Below, piece by piece: positions 1-10,479 of a stretch of DNA of 64,000 bases. Within the stretch, counting starts at the first letter, position 1. Every line of letters starts with the position of its first letter. Origin of the DNA: Monocercomonoides exilis. Taxonomy: Eukaryota; Preaxostyla; Oxymonadida; Polymastigidae. The notes beneath the pieces are model-generated. The model worked only from the letters and a program-made list of their open reading frames with translations, did not search any database and was not told the origin of the DNA. The stretch spans positions 64,501 to 128,500 of the forward strand of contig LSRY02000031.1 in assembly GCA_001643675.2 (NCBI GenBank). Reading direction: 5' to 3'. The position numbers and the translations under genes were made by a program.

Positions 1-481
1 GAGAATCAAAGGGAATTCAGCATTTGCTTCATCTGTTATTTCTTCAACTGCCTCGCTCATCTTGCTGTCTTTGAAGTTACAAATTCCAAGTCAATTTGCA
101 CCAATCATGAATTCATTGATATCATCGAGTAATATTCTTCAATTTGAAAACTGTTTATTTGAAATCCAATCATCAACGACCATTCAATACTCATTGATAA
201 CCACAACCAGTGGAAGTTGCACATTGATAGGATGCAGTTTAATGGGATCTTCATTTGTCAAATCACCATTGGTGATGGCTACTTCTGTTTTATTTGAAAG
301 CAACAACTTTTCAAACATTAGGAACACTGGAAGTGGTGAAGAAGGAGGCGTTGCAAAAGTTACATTAAAAAATGATGAAAATTTGGCTATTAAATCAACA
401 AATGCATCATCTTGTTCACTTTCATCGGGCAATGGAAAAGGAGGATTCATGTATTTGGATTGTCAAAATTGCTTTGTATGA
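1..481 (+). pseudogene. Truncated beta-helix surface receptor fragment
   Basis: One open frame runs in from the window edge and stops at a TGA right after a GGF-YLDCQNC motif. The repeats rich in G-G, N, S and isolated cysteines are typical of POMP-like or parallel beta-helix surface proteins of oxymonads and trichomonads. The same sequence recurs inverted at 34823-35303, where more of the 5' part is present. The receptor copy starting near 10480 begins with the same stretch and carries on past QNC, so this copy was cut there. Loss of the transmembrane tail makes a functional receptor unlikely. Family call from sequence style and paralogues; ligand unknown. Confidence 0.6.
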
Positions 482-1287
482 AAGAAGTTCTGAATTATTT
501 TCATTCATAATTTTATTTTCCGTTTTTTCTCACTTCTTCACCCAATTTTTGTTTTTTAAGATAAATGCGATTTCAACAAATACAAGCAATTAAAAGCAGT
601 TTTGAAAGATAAAGAAATATAAATGAATATTATTTGCTTGAAAAAGTGAAGTGAAAGTCACAAAAGCGATCAATATTGTGAATAAAAAGATTAGGAACAC
701 CAACACTGGATATTCAAATATTCGGGATGTGAACTTCACAGTAACATAGGGTTGAACAACTAATAAATATAAAATCACAAGAAATAACACAAAAATAAAA
801 ATGATTCAAAACTTGATAAAAACAAACAAAGACATACATATATATTTAAATAAAAAAACCATTTCATATGATTTATAGCATGACTAACGATTGTTAATAA
901 CATAATGTTCACAAAATGATTATTTACACTAATTAAAGTTATCCAAATAAATTAAATTAAAATATGGGTTTGATCAAATGATTGCATATAAATAAATTAA
1001 ATTTCAAATTTATATTTTTCGTGAAAATATCAAACAAATATAAGTGTACAATGCATTTAGAGACATTCAAGATATTTTTCAGGATTTATTTGTTTTTGAT
1101 TTTAAAAATTTTATTCAAATACTCATATTTATGGGTCATTTTTAAAATAAATTTTTTCACGACAAACAAAAAGTTTTACGAAAAATCGGTCCATACAAAA
1201 GTTTATAAATAATTTTTGCTTTTCAAGCATCATAAAATTAATTGTTAAAAACAAGAATTGCAAAAGGGACGCAGTTACACCTATGCC
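1..1287 (+). repeat. Arm of a 1.29-kb inverted duplication (partner 34018-35303)
   Basis: Positions 1-1287 match the reverse complement of 34018-35303 almost base for base. The differences I noticed are one A-run of 7 versus 6 and one A/T substitution near 945. The left end runs past the window, so the unit is longer. It covers the receptor fragment and about 800 bp of AT-rich non-coding sequence. The right end falls at GACGCAGTTACACCTATGCC, where a third partial copy (36334-36690) also ends. Confidence 0.9.
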
Positions 1288-1958
1288 AAACCATGATCCT
1301 TCAGACTGCTGTATGCACGTTATTTATCGCTCATTATTGTTGTTCCAGGATGGATATGAGATTTTTTTAGAGCAATAAGTGTTTTAGCACTTCTGTCAGT
1401 AACAATAAAAACAAATCTTCTTTTTGTTCTTTTCTTGTCTTCATTTCTTTCAATTCCTCCAAATATCCATATCTGCTTTTTTCTTCTTCCTCTCTTATAT
1501 TTTCTTCTTCTTCAAACTTGTTTGTCTGTTTCAACTGTTTTTCCAACACCACCTATCATGATAAAGTTTCGATCAATGATATTCATGCACTCAACAATTA
1601 AAACACCACTCTTATATCCCACAATTTTTGGATAAACTTCTATTATAAAGCTTATCTGAGCTTGCATTAGCCCTTGTCATAGTAATAAAACGATTAATAA
1701 AAATTTTACCAGACCAATTTTGTTGCTTTCTAATCTTGTATTTTTGAAAACTGTCCGTTTTTTGTTGCAATTGAAGCACATCCGATATCTGTAAGTTCCT
1801 TTTTCATTCAATAAAGCCAAACTCTTATGGTGAATAGTACACTCTTGATGTTTGTCTTGTTAAACAAATCGATAAAACCACTCCCAAGCCTTTTCTTCAT
1901 CAGTGAATGTTTTCAAAAGTTCAAAATTATGTTCCTTTTCATCTTCAGGAAAATCCAT
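1288..1958 (-). pseudogene. Decayed Merlin (ISXO2-like) transposase
   Basis: Read on the minus strand from an ATG at 1958, one frame gives a Merlin/ISXO2-like transposase with at least four in-frame stops. Visible marks are a Cys-rich N-terminus (C-T-I-H-H, then YRMCFNC), the core IGGVGKTVE, then RRKYKRGRR, IWIFGGIER, the TDRS motif, HPGTTIMSD and RAYSSLKDHG. These match the order of the family, where the acidic residues of EID, EDRS and SD are catalytic. Here the first region reads ETD and is followed at once by a TGA, and another stop follows SDK. The gene ends abruptly at 1288, where the 1.29-kb repeat begins, so the repeat interrupts or replaces the C-terminus. Certainly inactive. Confidence 0.72.
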
Positions 1959-2718
1959 TTTCACTGAAATTTTTTTTGATCAAACTCACAAAACGTTGGT
2001 TTCACTCATTATCATATTTTTTTATTAAAAATATTGGTGATTATTTTTAAAATTATAACATTTTTCGGGGTGTTTATTTTTCTTTGATTGTTTGTCATTG
2101 GGAAGAGATTTTGAATTCAAATGTCGAATTCATCGCAACTGTTTTAAAAAACAAATGTGAGAGCTGAATTGAAGATATAGATGTCTTTTATAAGTCTTTC
2201 ACTTTTCAGTGTTCATTTACTGATTTTCACGGAAATATTTCGAATCGAAAATATTGAATGAAAAAATATATTTTGAAAAATAATTACCCATATACTAATC
2301 ATTTTCAAGCATTTTTAATAACATAAAGATTGTTGGAATACACTAATAAATATGTTGTAATAGAAAAATAAAAGTTTTGAGCACTTCGATATAATCCCAT
2401 TATCCCTTGGACTGCAACTGAACAAATTGAATCCTTCAAATAAATTATTCTGGAATATCCTCTTCAATAATGAATCCAATAAATGAAAAACTTAGCAGTC
2501 TTTTGTCGAAGCTTCTGATAAACCTTTTCCCAATTTCATAAATTATTTCTGACATTATAAAATAAAATTATATAAAATTAATATTTTATTTGCGCTTTTG
2601 AATAAAGAAGCACTTTTTTTCTGAGCTCACAAAAGTGGGAATTTTTGATTTTTGGTGAGTTGTATTTGAATGAAAAAACTTTTTAATCACGAAAAACTTG
2701 AAGAAAGTGGTTCGTCAA
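1959..2718. other. AT-rich spacer, nothing recognised
   Basis: About 760 bp between the Merlin relic and the end of the kelch gene. No open frame with recognisable content, tandem repeat or clear inverted repeat was seen. Terminal repeats of the Merlin element may lie here but could not be identified. Confidence 0.5.
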
Positions 2719-5700
2719 TTATTGTTTTAAGCTCTTCCATGTATTCATCACCAGTTTTCTTTTATTTTTGTTCTTTTTTGAAGAGTCATGAAACACTGTT
2801 GTCACTTTTTTCTGCACTTTTTTCCACATGGCCAATCGATGTTCATCAATGTTTCAAATATTGGTAAAAAAACATCTCCAATATATCCAAAATACACAAA
2901 AGTTCCTCCAAGAGATGATATAAACATAACAGCTGACACTTTTATTGATCTTTGGGTGACAATTACAGTTTTATCCAGTTTCAGTTTGATATTCACGCCA
3001 AAACACATGCTGTAATGAAGATCAAACCTATCAACTGTGGAGCCATTTTGAAAAGAAATATGGTTAAGAAGATGACCTCTATTTTGATATCCTTTTTTAA
3101 TAAATTCATCTTTCCTAAAAATGGAATTGACAAGCTCCAATGTTATGTTTGTTGACTTTGAACCACTGAAAACGCTATTCAGTCCACTCACTGTGATTTC
3201 TTCAATTGAAGATAAATAATTGCCATTTTTAAGCACTTGTTTGTTTGTGTGGCTTTGTGTAGGAATAGCTGAGTCAATTGATGCAGAAACTTTTATTGCT
3301 CTGCAAGTGGCTTCCCTATCAGATGAAAACATTGAAAAGAGAATGGAATGGTAATCGCAAATATTGATATCAACATTACTTGCATCAATGGATATCAAAC
3401 AGTTTTTTGTTGGTGGATAAAAACTGTTGCTGGAATTATATTCAATACATTTTTGACTGAATGAATAATTCTTATTGTTGTTCGATCCATTGATTACCCC
3501 TTTTTCAAAAAGTCAAGAAATTCAAATGAATAATAAAAATGAAAAAAAAATAAACAAACCAAATGTATCAAACAAGGTCCTACAAATTCCCAATTTTTCT
3601 GAACACTCATTTAATTCATTGACACATTCGCCCGAGTAATCCATCAGTGTCAGATCGACTGTGAAATTTTCATTATTAATTTTTTTCAATTGAACATTTT
3701 TTTCCGAAGTTGCATCAACAGTTGTTTTTGTTTCCTCAATGTTGAATAGGGCAATTCCCAAAATATTGGAAATTATTGCACCCAACATAAAAAACAAGCC
3801 CACTATAGAAATAAATCCTCCAAATGTTGTCTTTTTTATCTGCTTAATACTATTAGGGTCAACTTTTTAATGGGACTTTTTCCCTTATTGGCACTTTTTT
3901 TGTTTTTGACTGCCAACTTTCAACAAACGTTGATTGGCTTTCAGTACTTCAAAAAACCTTTTTTACAAGTTTAACACAATTTATTAACAGTTTGTTTTTT
4001 AATTTTTGCTTATTACACATTGAGAAATTACGTTTTTTTGTTAAATTTGAAAGGACTTTTACCAGCCAACTAGGCAACGTCCAAGAAATTGGATACATGT
4101 TTTGAATAGCAAATACTATTATCTAACTACTTTTAAATTCTTTTTTTTCATAAACACTTTTTTCTTGTTTTTTTCACATTTCATTTTTTTAACAACATTC
4201 TAACATAAAACCGATTATTTCTTTGTTAATATAATGAAATGAAAAAAATAAAAATTTGATATGGAAAACAAATAGTCTAATAATAAAGTGTTGGAAAAAT
4301 GAAACATTAATTTTTACTATTTATCTGAAACGGACAAATGGCGCTAACTTAAAATAATCGATGATCAAGTTTTTGTAAAAAAGTTAAGTTCTTGACAAAT
4401 TGTAAAAATTAATGTTTCATTTTTCCAACACTTTATTATTAGACTATTTGTTTTCCATATCAAATTTTTATTTTTTTCATTTCATTATATTAACAAAGAA
4501 ATAATCGGTTTTATGTTAGAATGTTGTTAAAAAAATGAAATGTGAAAAAAACAAGAAAAAAGTGTTTATGAAAAAAAAGAATTTAAAAGTAGTTAGATAA
4601 TAGTATTTGCTATTCAAAACATGTATCCAATTTCTTGGACGTTGCCTAGTTGGCTGGTAAAAGTCCTTTCAAATTTAACAAAAAAACGTAATTTCTCAAT
4701 GTGTAATAAGCAAAAATTAAAAAACAAACTGTTAATAAATTGTGTTAAACTTGTAAAAAAGGTTTTTTGAAGTACTGAAAGCCAATCAACGTTTGTTGAA
4801 AGTTGGCAGTCAAAAACAAAAAAAGTGCCAATAAGGGAAAAAGTCCCATTAAAAAGTTGACCCTATGTGTATCTGGATCAAGAGAATCAACGTATTTATT
4901 CGAATAGCCATCAAGCTTCCATAAATACTTCTTTGATGGCAAGCAGAGGAAAAGAAAAGCAACAATTACACCCAATACTGTTGATGCTGAGTATGCAACG
5001 ATATTCGCTTTGAGTTCATCTTCAGAAGGGATTTTATACAACTCTGGTTTGCTGGATTTTAATGATTCAGTCAGAGGATTCTTATTTTCTCTTGAGGCTG
5101 AACCCATCGGGCAATAATCATTATCCGAACAATTTTCATATTTTTTCGAACAATTTTTTCCTGAAAAATGACCAACTGGAACCGGAATGCATGCAAATTT
5201 TTTGGAACCAGAGAAAAATCCATATGTTCCTTCTGGGCATGGAACACACTTTTTGTGACTGAATTCATTTGAATAATAACCAATTTCACAAAATTTACAT
5301 TCTCCATTAATTTCAACAGAACCTGAAGCGCAATCGAATGTGTCATTTTGAAGCTTGAATATTCTTAAAGTGTCAAGTGCCGAAGCCATTACTGTCCCAT
5401 TTTCATTGATCTGTCTCCCTCCAAAGCAGAAAACCTCTCGCTTTTGAACAGCGCATCCAGCTTCAACAACATCAAGATTCTTTCCATTAGAAAATATTGT
5501 TCCGTCATCTTCTGTCACAGATGCTGTTCCATTCTCATAAAATTTGACAACTTTTAAAGTGTTCACTGCCCTTCCATCGTTTATCCCTCCAAACATCAAT
5601 ACTCTATCATAAAGTGGTAATGCAGTTCCTTTTTGGTTGAAAAACGTTTGATAGAAATTTTCATCCTTGACAACTTCATACAGTGAAAAGCCAATCTTTT

Positions 5701-7706
5701 CACCCTTCAACCATTCATCCATTGGGACTCGTTCAAAGTCAACATTTCGAACTTCATGTTTCATTCCGCCAAGATATATCAAATTTTGTATCCATTTTTC
5801 AGCACTGTTATATTTCTCTTTTTGATTTGTATTTTCCGTTTTCCTTGTTTCATACAGAGAGGAATTGGTATAGTTGTTATTATGAATGTTTGGATTACGA
5901 AAAGCATCCGATAAATTATTATTCCTTTTGTGATTTTGAGGATTTTCAAATTTTTCTTCTTTTTTGTGAACCTTCATGTCCATCACAAAAATTGTTGGAA
6001 GAAATGATCCACTAAATATCCCTGAAATCCATCTGTCGGACTGAAATAAAAATAACCCAAAGCGCTCAAATTCATTCCGTAATCACTTCTTCCTCCAATA
6101 ACAAACAAGTAATCCTTGTACATCACCTTTGCTGCACCATATACAGGAATAGGCTTAGAAATTGAATTTTTTCCCAGTTGCTTCCATTTATTTTCCAATA
6201 AAGAAAATTCCCACAATTCATTTGAAGGCTCCACTTTTCCTATTTGAGGATTTGGCCCAAGTCCTCCGAAAATCAATAGACGTCCGTAATCAAAGCAATA
6301 TGAAGCAAGTTCCCTTGCTGGATGAATTTCTGAATCCAAATGTGGAACAACTTTTTCCCACTGCCTGTTATAGCTTGACCAAAATACCATATCGTTAAAT
6401 ATTTCTCCTGTAATGGTATCACGACCACCATAAACAAAATAATGTTCTCCAACATAACCCACAATTGGATTCACTCTGGGCGAAGGTACATAATTATTAA
6501 CTTTAATTAAAGAAATAAACGAAGTGTTGAAATCAGTTGTGAGAAATGCTGAGTCAAAAGCTTTTGAAGAACCACCATTGAAGGACTTATCTGGCAAGGA
6601 AAGGCTATCAACATAAGTTAAAAATGCACTGCAAAATTGTCTTCTTCTATTAATGGAATAATCAGAAAAAATTTCCTTTTCGGTTTGATTCAGTGATAAA
6701 TCCTCTTTCATCACTATGACTAAATCTGCTGTAAGATCATTTGGAGTTTCTCCTCCAAAAATCTAAAGATTCACATCATTATCTGTAGTGTTAGTTCAAT
6801 CAATAAGATAAAAATATTTTTGTTAATGAAATGCTTCCTTAATATATGCAATTGATGGATTTTTCCCTTTTGTGACAACTTCACTGAGATCAAAGAAAAG
6901 TGACGAATTCATTATGTTTGATAAATTGTGAATGTGTTGACCACCGATAATATATGCATAAGCTTTATCTATTGTAACGAACGATGTGTGCCCGAAATTG
7001 GATCTCGATATTGGAACATAACCTTCATTTTTATCATTGCCAGTAATTTTCACATCTTCCCAAACAGGATAAGCATCAACTATTTTAGCTCTGAACATTT
7101 TGAGCAATGAATCTGTGCTGTTTCCTGTGTTACCTCCGAAAACAACAGCATATCCATTGGCCACCAGCATTCCTGAACATTTGCATGGCTTTGGAACTTC
7201 TCCTCTTGAAGTGATATTTAATTTTGTCCATTGATTCGTTTGAGTATCAAATTCCCAAACATTATTTAAAAGCTTAGAGGCACCGATTCCTCCGAAGATA
7301 TAAAGTCTGTCTCCGTCAAAGTCTACGCCATTGAGTATCTTGCCTCGGGAATTGAATCTCCTTGATCAATTTCTCTCCAAATATGAGACGAAAAATCAAA
7401 TGCCCAAAGAATATTTGTAAATCCACTATCTTTCCACCAACCCCAGATGAAAAATGTGTTATTCACTCTGAATTGAGCAAAATTTTTAACAAATGGTTTC
7501 AAACTTTCCAACGGCATGTCTATGCGCTCTATGTGCAAAGGATGTTGTTCAACAATAAAAGCATCTGTTAAAATGCTGTCATCATACGAGACACCTCCGT
7601 AAACGAATAAGCAATCTTTTCCATTGTTTGTGAAAAACTGAACGAAAGGAGAATAACGAGGATTGATCTGACATCCATATTCAGGAAATGTTTCCATTGA
7701 TAGCAC
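2719..7706 (-). pseudogene. Kelch-repeat, cysteine-rich, multi-pass membrane protein, interrupted by a foldback transposon
   Basis: A single minus-strand gene in pieces. From 7706 downward there are about a dozen kelch blades, each with a GG pair (for example YGGVSYDD, FGGIGASK, FGGLGPNP, IGGRSDYG, FGGINDGR, FGGRQINE). A GCC-type cysteine-rich segment follows (CKFCEIGYY, CVPCPEGTYG, NCSDNDYCP), then a TM helix and the juxtamembrane LDGYSNKYVDSLDPDTH. The frame resumes beyond the transposon as NSIKQIKKTTFGG, a second TM helix, a 60-bp intron (3559-3500, GTTTGT...AAAAAG), an outer loop, and a last TM region with SLGGTFVYFG. Lesions are frameshifts near 7323, 6040 and 2805, three in-frame stops at 6770-6825, and the insertion. 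No convincing 5' exon is visible above 7706. Probably a surface adhesion or sensor protein, now dead in this copy. Family call is firm, role inferred. Confidence 0.75.
3856..4863. mobile_element. Foldback element with 464-bp perfect inverted arms and TA target duplication
   Basis: Positions 3854-4317 are the exact reverse complement of 4402-4865, with an 84-bp unpaired centre. The ends read GGGTCAACTTTTTAATGGG and are flanked by TA on both sides (3854-3855 and 4864-4865), the target-duplication pattern of Tc1/mariner/pogo elements. It carries no transposase, so it is non-autonomous. Removing the element and one TA joins the kelch gene in frame (DPDTH then NSIKQIKK), so the boundaries are defined by the host reading frame. 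The nearby pogo-like element has different ends, so it is not an obvious source of transposase. Confidence 0.88.
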
Positions 7707-7810
7707 AATCTTCTTTTTTTCATTGCTAACAGCACATTTGATGCAATATTAAAATAACAAAAAATTAACCATAACTTTTGATCTGTTATGTTTATTCAAA
7801 AATTTGAATA

Positions 7811-9844
7811 AAGTGATTTATAAACCCGAACTTTTTTTTTATTTTTGTTCGAAATAAAAAAAAATTTTTTTTCAAGCAATCATATTTTGATAACAAAAAT
7901 TGAAATGATTAATAATACATATAATCAACAAGTTCTCTCTTCATAATTTTTCTGGAATTTTTCTGCTTTGATTCATCATCCAAAATATCATCATTCAAAA
8001 TGTCTGATTTGCAAAATTTTCTTTTTTTGGGCTTTTCAGCTGCGAAAAGAATTTTTTCTTCTTTTTCATCATAATTATCTTTTCTTTTCTTATCTTCTTT
8101 CATTTTCTTTTCTTTTTTCCATTCTTCAAGAAATTTTTGTTCAGTTGTAATTTTTCCAAAAAAATCAAACCTGTGTGTTCTCTTTTTCAGTGTTACTGAA
8201 GGTTCCTTTGGAAGTGTTGATAGTACTGAATGCCACTCGTTTGAAAGCACGCCGCTTTTCTTGAACGAAGAAACAACAGTTGCAGGAAGTAATGCTGTCT
8301 GAAGAGCTTGTGGAAGAACGTTGGAGATGGCCTCACGTCGAGGAGAAATGGAAGAATCTGGAGGCACAGAGTATAGAGAGTTGATGCATTTCTTGAAGAC
8401 AGCAAACACACCACGATCAAGAGGTTGTGTGATGTGTGAACTGTGAGGAATAAAAGTGACGACGTCAATGTTGTTATTAGCAAATTTCTGCCATATGTCA
8501 GGTTGAACCCGAGAAGAGTGAGAATCCAAAAGCAGAAGACATCTCTCATTGGTTCTCATTAATATTTTCCTTCTTTCGATGATTCCAGTTAATAAAACCT
8601 CTTCTGCGTATCGTTGAAATATGCTTTCCGTCATCCATCCATCGTTGTTATCACAAACATCAATGAATGCGCTTAGAAGAACTCGCATTTCCTTTGGTAA
8701 TTTGTGGCATGGCCACAATACAACGCTTTTGAGAGAATATCCATCTGCAGCAGCTGCGACAACCAAAGTGGCATTTGGCATGTTTGTTGGTGTTGTATGA
8801 AATCCAGCTGGAACTCCTGTGGGGTGAATCACAAGAGTTTTGAAGGAATCCGATAAGCGGAGTGAAGATTCATCGGTGTTAAAGATTAAAGAAGGTGAAT
8901 AATGATGAGAATTGTGAAGATTCTGCAGAAGCTCGTAGAAAGGAAGAAGAGCTTGTTGATTGGATACTGAAAGACGTTGGATATCCACATTTCTGGGCAT
9001 GGACGCTTTGAGCTCAGAATTCCTTTTTGCAAATAGATATGGATTTGATTTGGACACACTGGTGTTTTCATCAACATCAGTTTCTGATCGTCTTTTTTTG
9101 TCGGAAAGGACGGATTCCATCTGAAAAATGTTTATTATCTAAAACGAAAGATAAATAAATGTGTTATCAAACTAATTCTCTTGTTCTCTTGGCATTAAAA
9201 CTTGTTCCGGATAAACTTTCGATTTTGATAACTCCAACAATAATGTTTTTGTCCTCTTCATTGAATAGTTCTGGCCTGCCAGGTTTTGCAACAGCTCTGC
9301 CACTCTCAACTGCTAAAACTGCTCTAATTATTGCTGAACAAGAGAACTCTTTGGTATTTATTGCATCAACGATTCTGACATGTCCATCAACAACAATACG
9401 TGCCATGCGTTCTAATCGATTTTCAATTCTTCGATATTCGAATGATATCATTTTTTCTCGAAGAATTAAATGTTCACGTTCTCTTTTGGTTTTCACAACA
9501 CTCATTGAAAAAATATTCTGGTAATGATCTTTTTTTATTTTTTTTAAAATAATTTTTTTTTGAAATGAAAAAAAATCAAAAAAAAAATTTTCCATCAAAT
9601 TCTAACTTTGTTCCGTTGCTATTACCTAATCTCCTCAGGGGAGGCACTAATCAAAGATGGAGGAGCTTATTCTCACATCTCCTCCCCATCAGAGAATAGG
9701 TGCAGTAATTTAATCCAGAATTTTAGTCATCGATTTTTCCTTATATACCGAAAACAATTAATAAAATATGAAAAGTGGGAAAAATCAACTTATTATTAAA
9801 AAAAAGTCAGGGTTTTTAAAAAAGCTCGGGTTAATAAATCACAC
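7811..9844 (-). mobile_element. Pogo-like (IS630-Tc1-mariner) DNA transposon
   Basis: The ends are imperfect inverted repeats: left AAGTGATTTATAAACCCGAA and right (reverse complement) GTGTGATTTATTAACCCGAG, both running into T-tracts. Each is flanked outside by TA (7809-7810 and 9845-9846). One two-exon DDE gene fills the interior on the minus strand. The element sits just upstream of the first visible kelch exon. The intact transposase frame suggests a recent arrival or a still active copy. Confidence 0.75.
7909..9505 (-). CDS. Pogo/CENP-B-type DDE transposase, two exons
   Basis: Exon 1 (9505 or an earlier in-frame ATG at 9598, down to 9173) holds a basic helix-turn-helix-like N-terminus (RRIENRLERMARIVVDG, KPGRPELFNEED). 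Exon 2 (9120-7909) is the DDE_1 domain. The 52-bp intron 9172-9121 uses GTTTGA...CAG and joins in phase 0. Catalytic candidates are D in IFNTDESSLR, D in LLLDSHSSR and D in HITQPLDRGVF, the usual spacing and context for pogo-type enzymes. The C-terminus is Lys-rich (KKEKKMKEDKKRK) and may act as a nuclear signal. The protein cuts and pastes the surrounding element at TA. No internal stop seen; start codon uncertain. Confidence 0.82.
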
Positions 9845-9846
9845 TA

Positions 9847-10479
9847 TTTGAACCAAAATATGGGGCAGAATTCTTGCATTTATGAAAAATTCAATGATTC
9901 GTTCCAAAAATTTACGGCAATTGAATAATTATAAATCTGACATTTCTTTGCAATATTAAACATAGAAATATCAAAAATCGAAAAAATCTTTGAAAGAACA
10001 GTGTGGAACAAAATTCATAAATCAAAATATTTTGTCCCATATATCTTTCAAAAAAAATATTTATAATGGAACGTAATTTTTTGATTTTTGAATTTTGTCC
10101 AAATGGATTAAACATGATAAGAATTTATGAAATGTACTTGAAATTGATTGATAAACTTTTTTGTTTAAAAAAGGCTTCTTTCGGATCATCGAAAGAACAA
10201 GAATAAATGGAAATAGCTAAGAAGACTAAAGTTTGAAACAATGCAAAAAATATTCATTTGTTATAAAAATGGAAAAGGCTCAATATGAAATATTTTCAAA
10301 GAGGAAATAGAGAATGTTCAAAAAAAAGAAAGAAAGAAAACACAAAAATCTTATTTTTTTGAATTATTTGGTAAACTGGAATTCAAACGAATGAAGACTC
10401 AAACATTCGGAGAAAAGTAATTGAAAATAATGACATTTTTCATATTCATTATTGTTAAATATAACAAAAAATTCCATTT
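9847..10479. other. AT-rich spacer, nothing recognised
   Basis: About 630 bp between the pogo-like element and the receptor pseudogene. Only short frames without recognisable content; no repeats identified. Confidence 0.5.

Noticed and set aside
982-1212. A conserved small protein repeated three times (also near 34.1 and 36.4 kb)
   Set aside because: The frame is shared only because the DNA is a near-identical repeat; composition is F/K/I/N-rich as expected for AT-rich non-coding DNA.
6780-6800. A trichomonad-like 3' splice motif (ACTAACACTACAG on the minus strand) in the kelch gene
   Set aside because: The frame directly after it still contains a TAG before the next kelch blade, no matching donor keeps the frame, and the other introns in this window lack an ACTAAC motif.
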